The translations under genes and the position numbers were made by a program. The notes under the pieces were generated by a model, which saw only the letters and a list, made by a program, of their open reading frames with translations, did not search any database and was not told where the DNA came from. From UBA5066 sp048500275 (GTDB taxonomy: Bacteria > Acidobacteriota > Thermoanaerobaculia > UBA5066): a stretch of 64,000 nucleotides of DNA. This document shows, piece by piece, positions 40,072 to 49,508 of the stretch (position 1 is its first letter; each line of letters starts with the position of its first letter). The stretch covers positions 806,001 to 870,000 of the forward strand of contig JASNYI010000003.1 of NCBI GenBank assembly GCA_048500275.1. The letters run 5' to 3'.

Positions 40072-41532
40072 GTGACCTCGAACCCGCCCCGCTTCGACCC
40101 CGCCCGCCGGCGCGCGGTGACGTTCGCGCTCCTCCTCGTGACCGCGCTCGCGTCGTTCGAGTCGACGGTGGTTTCGACGGCCCTCCCCACGATCATCGAC
40201 GACCTCCACGGCCTCTCCCTCTACTCGTGGGTCTTCTCCGTCTACCTCCTCACCTCCACGATCTCGATGCCGCTGTTCGGCCGCCTGGCCGACCTCCACG
40301 GCCGCCGCCGGGTTCTCCTCTTCTCGACCGCCGTCTTCCTGGCCGGGGCTCTCGCCTGCGCGCTCGCGCGGTCGATGAACGGGCTCATCGCCGCCCGCGC
40401 CCTCCAGGGCCTCGGGGCGGGGGGCCTCCTGCCGGTCGCCCTCACGGTCACCGCCGACCTCTACTCCATAGAGGAGCGCGCGAAGGTCCAGGGGCTCTTC
40501 AGCGCGGTCTGGGGCTTCGCGAGCCTCGTCGGCCCCCTCCTCGGGGCGTTCCTCACCGTGAGCTTCGGCTGGCGGTCGATCTTCACGATCAACCTCCCGC
40601 TCGGCCTCGTCGCGTTCGCGCTCGTCGCCACGCAGATGGTCGAGTCGTACGAACCCCGGCGAGACCCGCTCGACCTCGCCGGCGCGGCCACGCTGGCCGT
40701 CGGCGTCAGCGCGCTCCTCTTCGCCGTCCTGCACCGGGCCGGGCCGGACTCGCCCGGCCTCGCCGCGCGGGCGGGCCTCTTCCTCTCCGGCCTCGTCTCC
40801 CTGGCGGTCTTCGCCCGACTCCAGGCCCGCCGCGAGCACCCCCTCGTCCCTCCCGACCTCTTCGCCCGCCTCGAGACGGCGGCGCCGTACCTTTCGGGAG
40901 TGCTCCTCGGGACGATCATCTACGGCGTCGACACGTTCGTCCCGCTCTTCGTCCAGGGGGCGCGGGGCGGGACCGCCGGCGCCGCCGGGGCCGTCATCAC
41001 GCCCCTCGTCTTCGGCTGGTCGGTCTCGGCCGCGGTGGCGGCGCGGTTCATCGTCCGGCTCGGCTTTCGCCGGACGGCCCGCGTCGGCGCGATCCTCATC
41101 CTGGCCGGCTTCGCCGGCCTCGCGCTGGCCGCCTGGCTCGACGCCGCCGTCGCCTGGGTCAGCCTCGCCTGCGGCCTCGTCGGTTTCGGCCTCGGACCGT
41201 CGTCGCTCAGCCAGGTCCTCGTCATCCAGCACGAGGTGCCGGAGGCTCGGCGGGGCGTCGCCACCAGCCTCGTCCCCTTCACGCGGACCGTCGGCGGCTC
41301 CCTCGGCGTCGGTGCGCTGGGTGGCATCCTCGCCGCCGGCCTCCATCACCGGCTCGGCCCCGCGGCCGACACGGCAGGGAGCCTTCTCACGGGCGGCGCG
41401 GCGACCTCGCCCGCGCTCAGGCTCGCCATCGAGCGCTCGTTGCTGCCGGTATTCGGCGTCCTCTTCGTCCTGGCGGCCGCGAACTTCCTCGTGATCGGCC
41501 GGTACCGCGCAGGCGTCAGTACGGGTCGTTGA
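40072..41532 (+). CDS. MFS multidrug exporter, DHA2 (EmrB/QacA) type
   Basis: 486 aa from a GTG, about 14 hydrophobic helices. Motif A-like GRLADLHGRRRVLLF, motif C-type ALQGLGAGGLLPVALTVTADLYSIEERAKVQGLFSAVWG and the helix 1 motif TALASFESTVVSTALPTIIDDL (D1 of DHA2) are clear. It exports hydrophobic compounds by proton antiport. Its last 17 bases overlap the end of the convergent alanine racemase gene. Confidence 0.9.
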   Translation: MTSNPPRFDPARRRAVTFALLLVTALASFESTVVSTALPTIIDDLHGLSLYSWVFSVYLLTSTISMPLFGRLADLHGRRRVLLFSTAVFLAGALACALARSMNGLIAARALQGLGAGGLLPVALTVTADLYSIEERAKVQGLFSAVWGFASLVGPLLGAFLTVSFGWRSIFTINLPLGLVAFALVATQMVESYEPRRDPLDLAGAATLAVGVSALLFAVLHRAGPDSPGLAARAGLFLSGLVSLAVFARLQARREHPLVPPDLFARLETAAPYLSGVLLGTIIYGVDTFVPLFVQGARGGTAGAAGAVITPLVFGWSVSAAVAARFIVRLGFRRTARVGAILILAGFAGLALAAWLDAAVAWVSLACGLVGFGLGPSSLSQVLVIQHEVPEARRGVATSLVPFTRTVGGSLGVGALGGILAAGLHHRLGPAADTAGSLLTGGAATSPALRLAIERSLLPVFGVLFVLAAANFLVIGRYRAGVSTGR

Positions 41533-42643
41533 CCCTCGCGACCCGAGCGTTCACCTGGCAGGTCACCTCGTAGGTGATCGTCCCGAGCTTCTCCGCCCAC
41601 TCCTCGCAGGAGATCTCCAGCTCTCCGCTCCGGCCCATCAGGACGACCTCGTCTCCGACGGCGACGTCCGTCTCGGGCCCGAGGTCGACCATCGTCTGGT
41701 CCATGCAGACGCGCCCGACGACAGGGAAGCTCTTCCCGCCGACGAGGACGCGCCCCCGGTTCGAGAAGAGGCGGTTGAACCCGTCGGCGTAGCCCGCGGG
41801 AATGGTCGCGACGAAGGTGTCGCGCGGGGCGATCCAGGTCCGGCCGTAGCCGATCGTCGTGCCCGCCGCGACCCGCTTCACGAACGAGACGCGCGAGAGG
41901 AGGCTCATCCCCGGCTTCAGCGGGATCGTGGCGGGGGTCTCGGGGTCCGGGCGGAACCCGTAGACCATGATCCCCGGCCGGACCATGTCGAGCCACGCCG
42001 GCTCGTGCCCGAGGACGGCCCCGGAGTTGGCGCAGTGAACGAGGAGCCGCTTCCCCGCCGCCTCCTGGACCCATTCCGCGATCGCCCGGAAGCGCAGGAC
42101 CTGCTCCCGGGTGTAGGAGGCGTCCGCCGCGTCGCTGACGGGGAGGTGGGTGAAGAGGCCTTTCAGTTCGACTCCGGGAAGAGCCGACACGTGGAGGGCC
42201 AGGGCGGGCGCCGCCTCGGGCGAGGCGCCGACGCGCCCCATCCCGGTGTCGACCTTCAGGTGGAGACTCGCGGTGCGGCCCGCCTCCCGGGCGGCGTCGG
42301 CGGCCGCGTCCGCCTCCTCCTGCGAGCAGACCGCGAGCGTGAGGTCCGCCTCGACGGCCGCCCGCATCTCCCACGGAAACGTCGGCCCGAGCTTGAGGAT
42401 CGGGAGGGAGAGCCCCGCCGCGCGCAGTTCCAGCCCCTCGGGCACCGTAGCGACTCCGAGCCAGTCGGCTGACGCGGTGGCCTCGATCATCCGCGAGACC
42501 GCGACGGCGCCGTGGCCGTAGCCGTTCGCCTTCACGGCGACGAGGACCTTCCGCTCCGGCCCCACCGCCGCGCGGATCGCGCGGAGGTTGTCGCGGATGT
42601 TGCCGAGGTGGACGCGCGCGTGGGTAGCGTAGAGGAGGCTCAT
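41516..42643 (-). CDS. alr: alanine racemase
   Basis: 375 aa. Interconverts L- and D-alanine with PLP. Schiff-base Lys38 in LVAVKANGYGHGAV, the catalytic-Tyr region IPAGYADGFNRLFSNRG, VVGRVCMDQTMVDLG. The ATG overlaps the stop of the ornithine racemase gene (ATGA), making it the last gene of the ornithine operon. Since 2-amino-4-oxopentanoate thiolase releases D-alanine, this enzyme would turn that product into L-alanine for transamination; it may also supply cell-wall D-alanine. Confidence 0.92.
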   Translation of the reverse strand: MSLLYATHARVHLGNIRDNLRAIRAAVGPERKVLVAVKANGYGHGAVAVSRMIEATASADWLGVATVPEGLELRAAGLSLPILKLGPTFPWEMRAAVEADLTLAVCSQEEADAAADAAREAGRTASLHLKVDTGMGRVGASPEAAPALALHVSALPGVELKGLFTHLPVSDAADASYTREQVLRFRAIAEWVQEAAGKRLLVHCANSGAVLGHEPAWLDMVRPGIMVYGFRPDPETPATIPLKPGMSLLSRVSFVKRVAAGTTIGYGRTWIAPRDTFVATIPAGYADGFNRLFSNRGRVLVGGKSFPVVGRVCMDQTMVDLGPETDVAVGDEVVLMGRSGELEISCEEWAEKLGTITYEVTCQVNARVARVNDPY

Positions 42644-43719
42644 CCGCGGATCACGACCTTCTGGACGTAGGGGCTCGTCGAGAGCGCCAGGAGCGCCCCG
42701 TAGCCGGGCCAGAAGGCGAGCTCGTCCCCCACCTTCACATTCTCCACCGCTTCCTCGACGTCGAGGATGAGGTGGTCGCTCGACCCGCCGAGCACCCGGA
42801 TCCCGGGCATGAGCGGCTCGATCCCGTCCACGGCCACGTCCTGCCGTCCGAGGTTGCAGATGGCGCGCAGCCGCACCCCGCGGTCCTCGAAGACGGGAAC
42901 GCCGCCGAAGGCGTCCTGCCCCCGGTCGCCGATCGGCATCGAGGGCTTGCGCGCCACCTCGACGACCTCGGCCACCATCCGGAAGGTGTCCTGCCGCGTG
43001 CCGGGCCAGGGGCTCCGGTCGATCACGTTCCTGCCGAGGACGATCGCCTCGCCGATCCGGAACTGGTTGATCTCCCAGGGCATCTGCCCGCTCGCGAGCA
43101 GGGGCAGGTTCGCGCTGTTGCCGCCCGAGAGGACGTTCAGGTCGAGCCCCGTCGCCTCGCGGCACCGGTCGCGCACCTCGACGAGGGCGAGCATGTTCTC
43201 CCGGGTGGGGATGACCCCTCCGTAGCAGGCGAGGTTGCAGCCCATCCCGACGACGTCGATGTTCGGCAGCTTCGAGGCGCCCTGCACCACCTCGATCGCC
43301 TGGTCGGGCCAGAGCCCCTCGCGCAGGTCGCCGACGTCGACCATGACGATGACGTGGTGGCGGACGCCGTGGAGGGCCGCCGCCTCCGAGAGGAGCTCGA
43401 TCGTGCGGAGGTTGCTGTTGAGCGTGACGTTCGCGCAGCGGACGACGTCGGCGGCGCGGCTCGGCGCCGGGATGCGGAGGAGCATGAGAGGCCGGTCGAT
43501 CCCCGCGTCGGCCATCGACTGGAGGTTGCGGATGCGGCTGTCGGCCACCATGTCGGCTCCGCCCGCGACGAGGGCGTTGACGACGGCCGGGTGAGCGCAG
43601 GCGACCTTGGCGACGGCCGCCACGTGGACCCCGTGATCGTGGCAGAGGCCGACGACCGAGCGCGCGTTCTGGGCGATTCGGTCGGGGTAGATCTCGAGGC
43701 GGGGGGTGCGGATGTACAT
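42640..43719 (-). CDS. orr: ornithine racemase
   Basis: 359 aa. Alanine-racemase-like fold III enzyme of the alanine/ornithine racemase branch: PLP Lys38 in VAAVAKVACAHPAVV, DSRIRNLQSM, VMVDVGDLREGLW, LSGGNSANLPLL and GEAIVLGRN. It makes D-ornithine, the substrate of the aminomutase encoded just upstream. It has the divergent branch's features, with no TIPxGYADG motif like that of Alr. It starts ten bases after the GlmL/MutL-like gene and overlaps alr by four bases. Confidence 0.88.
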   Translation of the reverse strand: MYIRTPRLEIYPDRIAQNARSVVGLCHDHGVHVAAVAKVACAHPAVVNALVAGGADMVADSRIRNLQSMADAGIDRPLMLLRIPAPSRAADVVRCANVTLNSNLRTIELLSEAAALHGVRHHVIVMVDVGDLREGLWPDQAIEVVQGASKLPNIDVVGMGCNLACYGGVIPTRENMLALVEVRDRCREATGLDLNVLSGGNSANLPLLASGQMPWEINQFRIGEAIVLGRNVIDRSPWPGTRQDTFRMVAEVVEVARKPSMPIGDRGQDAFGGVPVFEDRGVRLRAICNLGRQDVAVDGIEPLMPGIRVLGGSSDHLILDVEEAVENVKVGDELAFWPGYGALLALSTSPYVQKVVIRG

Positions 43720-43728
43720 GGGGCTCCT

Positions 43729-45081
43729 CTAGGAGTCCGGCGCCGCCGCCGTCTCGATCCAGCGACGGAAGGTCGCGCGGACGTCTTCGGCGCAGGCCTG
43801 TGCGAGCGTGCCGAGGGCGCTGAAGCGATATGCCGAGTCGACGAGGATCGTGGCCGACGGGTCGGGGAGGAGGTGCCGGCCGGCACCGGTGCAGACGGAC
43901 CGGAGGCAATCGGCGGCCCCCTCCACCTTCGTCAGGGCGCCGCCGGTGGCGACGACCCACCGGACGGCCGTCAGGTCCTTCCCCTTCACGACCTGCCGGC
44001 GGCCGGTCGGCGTGTAGAGGTCGGAGACGACCCCGGCGTGACGCCGCGCCCCGATGGCGACGGCCCGCTCGCAGAGCCAGCGGGTCAGCGCCTTCTGCCG
44101 TTCGGTGACCGGGAGGGCGGCGAGGTCGGCGAGGCGCGCCTCGCCGTCCGGCTCGCCCGCCAGCTCGACCACGTTCCGCGCGTTCACGAAGACGCCGAGG
44201 TCTCCCTCGACGGTCCGCTTGGCCCGTGGCTCCGGCTCGACGAGCCGGGAGTGCCATTGGGTGCTCCCCTCTGTGACGCTGTGGACGTCGGTCGTGGCGC
44301 CGCCGACGTCGAAGACGAGGCAGTCGCCCGCGACCTCGGCGAAGAGCTCGGCGGCCCTCAGGACGGCGCCGGGGGTCGGGAGGATACCGTGCCGCGTGAG
44401 GGTGGCAAGCCGCGCCATGCCGGGGGCATGGACGATGTGACGGCCAAACGCCTCGTGGACGAGCCGCCGGAGCGGCTCGACGTGGAGGACGTCGACGTCG
44501 GGGAAGACGTTCTCGGCCAGGTGGAGCTCGACGCCGGCCGCCTTGAAGATCGCCCGGACCGGCTTCCTGAGAGCGGCATTCCCGGCGTAGAGGACCGGGA
44601 CCCGGAGGCCCGAGCCGACGAGGCCCGCGAGCTTCTCCGCATTCCCCAGGACGATGCCCGTCTCGCCGTGATCGACACCGCCGGCGAGGAGGACGAGGTT
44701 CGGCCGGATTTCGCGGACCTCGTCCAGCTCCCACGCCTTCAGCTCCCCGGCCGTCACCAGCTTCACGATCCCGCCCGCGCCGAGAGCCGCCTCGTGCGCG
44801 GCGCGCGCCGTCATCGACATCGTCAGGCCGTGGACGGTCATTCGGAGACCGCCCGCCGCCGAGCTGTTCACGAACGTCTCGGCGCCCGCCGCGTCGAGAC
44901 CGGAACGGGCGCGGAGGTCGGCGAGCGCCGCGTCGACGCCGGCGCCGACGTCCCCCTCGGCGACGCTCGTCGGGGCGAAGCCCTGCGCGACGTGCTCGAA
45001 GCCTCCGGCCGGGAGGCGGACGAAGCCGTTCGCCTTCGTGATCGTCGAGCCGACCTCGAGCGTCAGGACCTCGATCTTCAT
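43729..45081 (-). CDS. GlmL/MutL-family protein (mutase-associated ASKHA ATPase)
   Basis: 450 aa. The actin/Hsp70-type nucleotide-binding pattern begins LTLEVGSTITKANGFV and recurs as LVFDVGGATTDVHSV and WVVATGGALTKV. The family is encoded beside B12-dependent glutamate and ornithine mutases and is thought to repair or reactivate the mutase by exchanging damaged cobalamin. Here it sits directly after oraE (79 bases), as in clostridial ornithine clusters. The role is by context; the fold is evident. Confidence 0.85.
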   Translation of the reverse strand: MKIEVLTLEVGSTITKANGFVRLPAGGFEHVAQGFAPTSVAEGDVGAGVDAALADLRARSGLDAAGAETFVNSSAAGGLRMTVHGLTMSMTARAAHEAALGAGGIVKLVTAGELKAWELDEVREIRPNLVLLAGGVDHGETGIVLGNAEKLAGLVGSGLRVPVLYAGNAALRKPVRAIFKAAGVELHLAENVFPDVDVLHVEPLRRLVHEAFGRHIVHAPGMARLATLTRHGILPTPGAVLRAAELFAEVAGDCLVFDVGGATTDVHSVTEGSTQWHSRLVEPEPRAKRTVEGDLGVFVNARNVVELAGEPDGEARLADLAALPVTERQKALTRWLCERAVAIGARRHAGVVSDLYTPTGRRQVVKGKDLTAVRWVVATGGALTKVEGAADCLRSVCTGAGRHLLPDPSATILVDSAYRFSALGTLAQACAEDVRATFRRWIETAAAPDS

Positions 45082-45160
45082 CTCCCCCCTCGGGCCTCGC
45101 CTCCGCCCGGCCGGTCCGCGGGGCGCGGGATCGCCGCCGCGCCCCGCGCTCGCGCTCCCC

Positions 45161-47365
45161 TCAGGCGGCGCCCCGCGCCCGGAGCGCCTTGACCATCGCG
45201 TTCACGACGTGGATCCCCTTCGTGCCGCGCCCGAACGTCGCGTCGAGGCCCGTCTCCTTCGCCATGTCGCGGTTCACCTGCGTGCCGCCGGCGACGAGGA
45301 CGACGCGGTCGCGAATCCCCTTCTCGCGGCAGAGCTCGGCGAGCTTCTTCATCTGGGCGCGGTGGACGTCGTTGTGGCTGATGATCGTGGAGATCAGGAT
45401 CGCGTGCGCCCCGGTCTCGATGGCGGCGTCGACGAGCTTGCCGACCGGGACCGACGTCCCGAGGTAGCGGTACTTCACGCCGTACTTCTCGATGCCGCCG
45501 TGCTTGATGTCGAGGATCTCGCGGAGGCCCACGCTGTGCTCGTCCTCGCCGACGGTCCCGGCGACGACCCTCAGGCCGACGGCCTTCACGACGTCGCGAA
45601 GCTCCTGCTCGGGGAGGAGGACCTCCTTCTCGGGGATCTTCAGCGTCGTCCGGTCGACGTCGAACGCGACCTTTCCCTTCACCTCGACGAAGCACCCCTC
45701 CGCCGGGTGGAGGACCATCGTGTTGATGACCTCCGGGTCGACGAGGCCCATCTTCTTCGCCATCTCGACGGCGTAGACCGGGGCGATCTCCTCGTTCTCG
45801 GGGACGAAGAGCTGGACGAGGACGGTCCCGTCGCCCGCCCACTCGGCTTCCGGCTTGATGGCATTCCCCTTCCGGTAGGGAAGGGTCTTCTCGAGGCGCC
45901 GGTCGCAGTTGTCCTCCGGGTCGAGCTCGTCGATGAAGACGATCTTCGACGGGTCGCAGAGCGTGCAGCCGCCGATCGGGTCGCAGGCCTTCGCCGCGTC
46001 GTCGGGGAGGTGGTTCGTCCCGAAGTGGTCGCAGACGGGCGCCAGGTAGTCCGCGTCGCGCGGGACGAGCGAGCCGGCGCCGACGCCCCCCTTCCCGTCG
46101 CGGGCGATTCCGTCGCCGTTTCGCTCGGGGTACTTGGCCGAGTCGACGAAAAAGCCCTTCTCGACCGCCGCGAAGTAGCCCCCCACCTCGAGGAGCTCCT
46201 CGAGGAAGGCGACGGCGCGCTCCTTCAGGTCGCGCACCATCCCGCCGAGCGGACCGTCGTGGTTGAGGCTGACGAGCTCCCTGATGCCGTCGAGGGCGGC
46301 CCACGTCTGCTTCACGGTCTGGACGCCGCGGATGTTGTTGTAGTGCCACGGCACGTTCCGCCCCTCGTCGGGGGTGATCGTGCTCTGGATGTCGGCGCGC
46401 GTGAGCATCGAGATGAGGGTGTCGACCGTGTGGGTCCTCACCGCCTCCTCGATGTCGGCCTCGATGTACCGGGTGTTCTGCTGCGCCCGCATCCGGTAGT
46501 CGCTGAAGAAGTCGCGGAGCGCGACGGCGTACGGCAGGTCGTACCAGAGCTTCGGCGCGGGCGGGGCGTTCGGCGGAACCGTCGAGAGGCCGATCAGGTC
46601 CTTCTCCATCCCGACCGCGACCGAGAAGGCGCAGTTGATCCCGTGCTGGACCATCAGCTCGGGCATGACGAGCCAGCCGGCCTTGGCCGTGGCGTTCGCG
46701 TTGTGGGCGCCGTCGATCTGGAAGATCCGCGCGCCCGCCATGACCTTCTTCGCCTCTGCCGCGTCGACGAAGGATCGGTACATGTTCACGTTCCGGTAGA
46801 GGACGTTGTACTGCGGGTCCTGGTGGGCGCCGTTGATCCCCTCCTCGGCGAAGAGGACGGCGACCTCCGGGCCCGCGACGCCCGAGACGTACGAGTGGAA
46901 GTTGATCGGGCGCCCGACCTCCTTCTCGATCTCGTCGCACGCCTTGCGGCTCGCCCGGATCTGCTTGCGCGTGATCGGGACGCCGCCGATCCCCTCGGGC
47001 GTCCCCTCGAGGAGGCCGTCGATGTGGCTCTGACCCGTGGTGCGGATGACCATGATGTGGTCGGCGCCGTGCCAGGCGGCCATCCGCATCCGGCGGAGGT
47101 CGTCCTCGAAGCGCCCCGAGGCGATCTCTGTCGTCACGACGCAGCTCGGCTGCGGGTCGATGTGGTCGAAGTACTTGCTCGCCGGGAGGCCGATCGATCG
47201 CATCAGCGGCCTCGACATGTCGCGGTAGTGGAACGGGCCCATGTCGACGCCGCCTTCCGGCACGTCGCGCCAGGTCCAGCCCTTCCGGGGCGGGTGGTAG
47301 CCCTCGAGCCCCTCGAGGATCTTCTCGATGTCGAGCTTCTGGTTCGGGGGAGTCGGATTCGTCAT
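45161..47365 (-). CDS. oraE: D-ornithine 4,5-aminomutase, large (E) subunit
   Basis: 734 aa. With OraS it moves the 5-amino group of D-ornithine to C4, giving 2,4-diaminopentanoate, using adenosylcobalamin and PLP. The C-terminal B12 domain carries DEHSVG (D-x-H-x-x-G) with cobalt-ligand His610; Lys621 lies 11 residues on, the spacing known between His618 and PLP Lys629 in Clostridium sticklandii. The N-terminal TIM-barrel part includes TGQSHIDGLLEGTPEG and QDPQYNVLYRN. Full length, starting 17 bases after oraS. Confidence 0.95.
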   Translation of the reverse strand: MTNPTPPNQKLDIEKILEGLEGYHPPRKGWTWRDVPEGGVDMGPFHYRDMSRPLMRSIGLPASKYFDHIDPQPSCVVTTEIASGRFEDDLRRMRMAAWHGADHIMVIRTTGQSHIDGLLEGTPEGIGGVPITRKQIRASRKACDEIEKEVGRPINFHSYVSGVAGPEVAVLFAEEGINGAHQDPQYNVLYRNVNMYRSFVDAAEAKKVMAGARIFQIDGAHNANATAKAGWLVMPELMVQHGINCAFSVAVGMEKDLIGLSTVPPNAPPAPKLWYDLPYAVALRDFFSDYRMRAQQNTRYIEADIEEAVRTHTVDTLISMLTRADIQSTITPDEGRNVPWHYNNIRGVQTVKQTWAALDGIRELVSLNHDGPLGGMVRDLKERAVAFLEELLEVGGYFAAVEKGFFVDSAKYPERNGDGIARDGKGGVGAGSLVPRDADYLAPVCDHFGTNHLPDDAAKACDPIGGCTLCDPSKIVFIDELDPEDNCDRRLEKTLPYRKGNAIKPEAEWAGDGTVLVQLFVPENEEIAPVYAVEMAKKMGLVDPEVINTMVLHPAEGCFVEVKGKVAFDVDRTTLKIPEKEVLLPEQELRDVVKAVGLRVVAGTVGEDEHSVGLREILDIKHGGIEKYGVKYRYLGTSVPVGKLVDAAIETGAHAILISTIISHNDVHRAQMKKLAELCREKGIRDRVVLVAGGTQVNRDMAKETGLDATFGRGTKGIHVVNAMVKALRARGAA

Positions 47366-47382
47366 CGCTCGCTCCTCCGGGC

Positions 47383-47733
47383 TCAGAAGAGCCCCTCCAG
47401 GACGGTCGCGTCGTCGAGGATCGCCTGCGCGGCGCCGCGGGCGTCGGTCCCGGTCTTCCTGCCGACCCTCAGGACGACGTGCCCCGCCCCCTTGCCGAGG
47501 AGGCCGGCGTCGAGGATCCGCTTCACGACCCCCTGGCTCGAGACCGAGTCGATTCCCATCCGGAGGAGGACGGACCTCTCGATGGACGGGCTCGTGTGCC
47601 CCTTCGCGAGCTCCACGATCGGCTCGACGACCCTCGTCGTCAGCTCCCAGAAGCGGGTCTTCAGCTCTTCGTCGCTCAGCTTCGCGAGCGCCTCGCGGCG
47701 CGATTCGAAGCGGGTGATCCTGTCGTCGGTCAT
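47383..47733 (-). CDS. oraS: D-ornithine 4,5-aminomutase, small (S) subunit
   Basis: 116 aa from the ATG at 47733, which has GGAG six bases upstream; an ATG at 47745 overlapping the ortB stop is the alternative (120 aa). It matches the compact OraS pattern: LSDEELKTRFWELTTRVVEPI, HTSPSIERSVLLRMGI and LLGKGAGHVVLRV. It forms the complex with OraE and is needed for activity. The end is slightly shorter than in the clostridial protein. Confidence 0.92.
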   Translation of the reverse strand: MTDDRITRFESRREALAKLSDEELKTRFWELTTRVVEPIVELAKGHTSPSIERSVLLRMGIDSVSSQGVVKRILDAGLLGKGAGHVVLRVGRKTGTDARGAAQAILDDATVLEGLF

Positions 47734-47744
47734 CGTCGTCTCCA

Positions 47745-49151
47745 TCAGGCGAGGGTCGTGACGGCCTGGCGGACCCATGCCGGGTCCTTCTTGAGGTCGG
47801 CGGCGAGGAAGGCGACGTCGCCGTCGTTCCACTTCGCGACCGGATGCAGCTTCGCGGCGTTCTTCAGGTAGGAGAGGCGGAGCTTGTCCATGTCCTGGAC
47901 CCGCCCGCGCACCATCTCGAGCGAGGGGGGGATCACGATCGACTTCCCCGGCACGTTCTCGGCCGGGTCGCCGACCCTCACCTCGATCCCGTTCTCGCGG
48001 GCGAAGGAGAGCTGGCGGTTGTGGTGCTTGCCGGCGCCCGTGTACTCGGTCTCCTGGACGACGACGACCTGGTCGCGGTCCATCTGCCTCGCGAGGGTCA
48101 CGGCCGCCGTGAGGCTCGTGTTTCCCGCGGGGCCTCTCTCGAGCCCCTCGAGCTTCGTCATCAGCTCGGTGACGTAGAAGACCTCCCCCTGGCTGACGAG
48201 CTGGTACTCGTCCATGTAGCGCAGGCTCCGCGCCGCGTTCCGCGGGACGTCGACCCGGTCGGGCCAGGTGGCGAAGGGGACGCCGAAGCCGGTGTGCCCC
48301 GTCGTGAAGCTCTTCCGGTTGAAGTCCGTGTCGGAGGCCATGTGGAGGCCCGCGAGGTCGACGGAGCAGGCGACGATGCGCGTCGCCGTGCACCCCTCGG
48401 CGAGGAGGCCGCGGGCGGTGCCCGTCAGGTTCCCGCCGCCGGCGTGGGTGACGACGACGGCGTCGGGGTCCCGGTCGTAGCGCGCGCGGACCTGCCGGGC
48501 GATCTCGGCGCCGAGCGTCTCGACGCCCCGGATGCCGAACGGCGTGTAGAGGCTCGCGTTGAAGTAGCCGGTCTCCTCGAGCGTCCTGAGGAGGACGTAG
48601 AAGAGCTCCGGGCCGACCGAGAGGCGCTGCACCTCGGCGCCGTACGCCTCGCAGGCGCGCGACTTCTCCACGATCTCCGGCTGGCCGACGCCGCGGCTGT
48701 CGAAGACCTCCTGGAGGATGATGCAGCGGAGGTCGCGCATCGCCGCCTGGCTCGCGACGCCGGCCCCGTAGTTGCCGCTCGTCGCTGCGATGACCCCTTC
48801 GTAGCCGCGCTTCTTCGCCTCGTACGCGCTGATCGAGGCGCGGCGCGCCTTGAAGGAGCCGGAGGCGTTCGCCGCCTCGTCCTTGACGAGAATCCGCGCC
48901 CCCTTGCCGGGACCGGCGAAGGAGCGGACCGCCTCGGTGAGACGCGTCAGCTCGTGCAGCGGCGTCGAACCGACCTTCGTCTCGGCCTGGATCCGCACGA
49001 TGTCCTCGAGCCCGTAGCCGGTCTCGGCCATCATCCGCTCGTAGTCGAAGGCGACCGGGCTCGACACGTAGGCGTCGAAGTCGATCCCGAGGCTCGCCTT
49101 CATGATCTGGTTCTTCCTCGAGAGGACGGCCGCGTAGCTCGTGTCCCTCAT
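47745..49151 (-). CDS. ortB: 2-amino-4-oxopentanoate thiolase, beta (PLP) subunit
   Basis: 468 aa. With OrtA it cleaves 2-amino-4-oxopentanoate with CoA to acetyl-CoA and D-alanine. PLP fold type II: Schiff-base Lys in ANASGSFKARRAS, the phosphate/cofactor loops TSGNYGAGVASQAAM and THAGGGNLTGTARG. The threonine-synthase-like fold is unusual for a thiolase and is diagnostic of this family. Starts one base after the ortA stop. Confidence 0.93.
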   Translation of the reverse strand: MRDTSYAAVLSRKNQIMKASLGIDFDAYVSSPVAFDYERMMAETGYGLEDIVRIQAETKVGSTPLHELTRLTEAVRSFAGPGKGARILVKDEAANASGSFKARRASISAYEAKKRGYEGVIAATSGNYGAGVASQAAMRDLRCIILQEVFDSRGVGQPEIVEKSRACEAYGAEVQRLSVGPELFYVLLRTLEETGYFNASLYTPFGIRGVETLGAEIARQVRARYDRDPDAVVVTHAGGGNLTGTARGLLAEGCTATRIVACSVDLAGLHMASDTDFNRKSFTTGHTGFGVPFATWPDRVDVPRNAARSLRYMDEYQLVSQGEVFYVTELMTKLEGLERGPAGNTSLTAAVTLARQMDRDQVVVVQETEYTGAGKHHNRQLSFARENGIEVRVGDPAENVPGKSIVIPPSLEMVRGRVQDMDKLRLSYLKNAAKLHPVAKWNDGDVAFLAADLKKDPAWVRQAVTTLA

Positions 49152-49152
49152 C

Positions 49153-49431
49153 TCAGCTCTCCCGGAGGCCGATGTGGAGGAGCTCGGGCACCGTCGTCCC
49201 GAAGCTGTGGTCGTACCCCGGGTTGACGACCCGGAGGACGCCGCGGTGCGTCCTCCCGATCAGGCTCTTCACCGAGACCTCTTCGCCAACCTCCGCGTCC
49301 TCCTCGAGGAAGCCCGAGAGGCGCAGGACGTAGGGCGTGGCGGCGGTGTCCTCGGGAAGGCCCGGGGCCCTCTCCTCGGGTTTCAGGACGATCGACTCGA
49401 TCTCGACCCAGGTTCCCTTGGCGACTCTCAT
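49153..49431 (-). CDS. ortA: 2-amino-4-oxopentanoate thiolase, alpha subunit
   Basis: 92 aa small partner of OrtB. Beta-rich: GTWVEIESIVLKPEERAPGLP, VLRLSGFLEEDAEVGEEVSVKSLIGR and the end VNPGYDHSFGTTVPELLHIG, which is the hallmark of OrtA proteins. Encoded 77 bases after ord and one base before ortB. Length is normal for the family. Confidence 0.92.
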   Translation of the reverse strand: MRVAKGTWVEIESIVLKPEERAPGLPEDTAATPYVLRLSGFLEEDAEVGEEVSVKSLIGRTHRGVLRVVNPGYDHSFGTTVPELLHIGLRES

Positions 49432-49508
49432 CGACTCCCTCGGCGCGCGCGGCGCAGCCGGAGAAGGCCGGGAATCCCGGCCCTCCCCGGTTCGAAGTGC
49501 GTGGACGG

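Noticed and set aside
41516..44734. A long minus-strand frame that would fuse alanine racemase to about 700 upstream residues
   Set aside because: The upstream part is an alternative frame of orr and the GlmL/MutL-like gene. The racemase homology begins exactly at the ATG at 42643.
47734..47745. The ATG at 47745 as the start of oraS
   Set aside because: It overlaps the ortB stop but has no ribosome site. The ATG at 47733 has GGAG six bases upstream and aligns better with the known OraS N-terminus. It remains possible.
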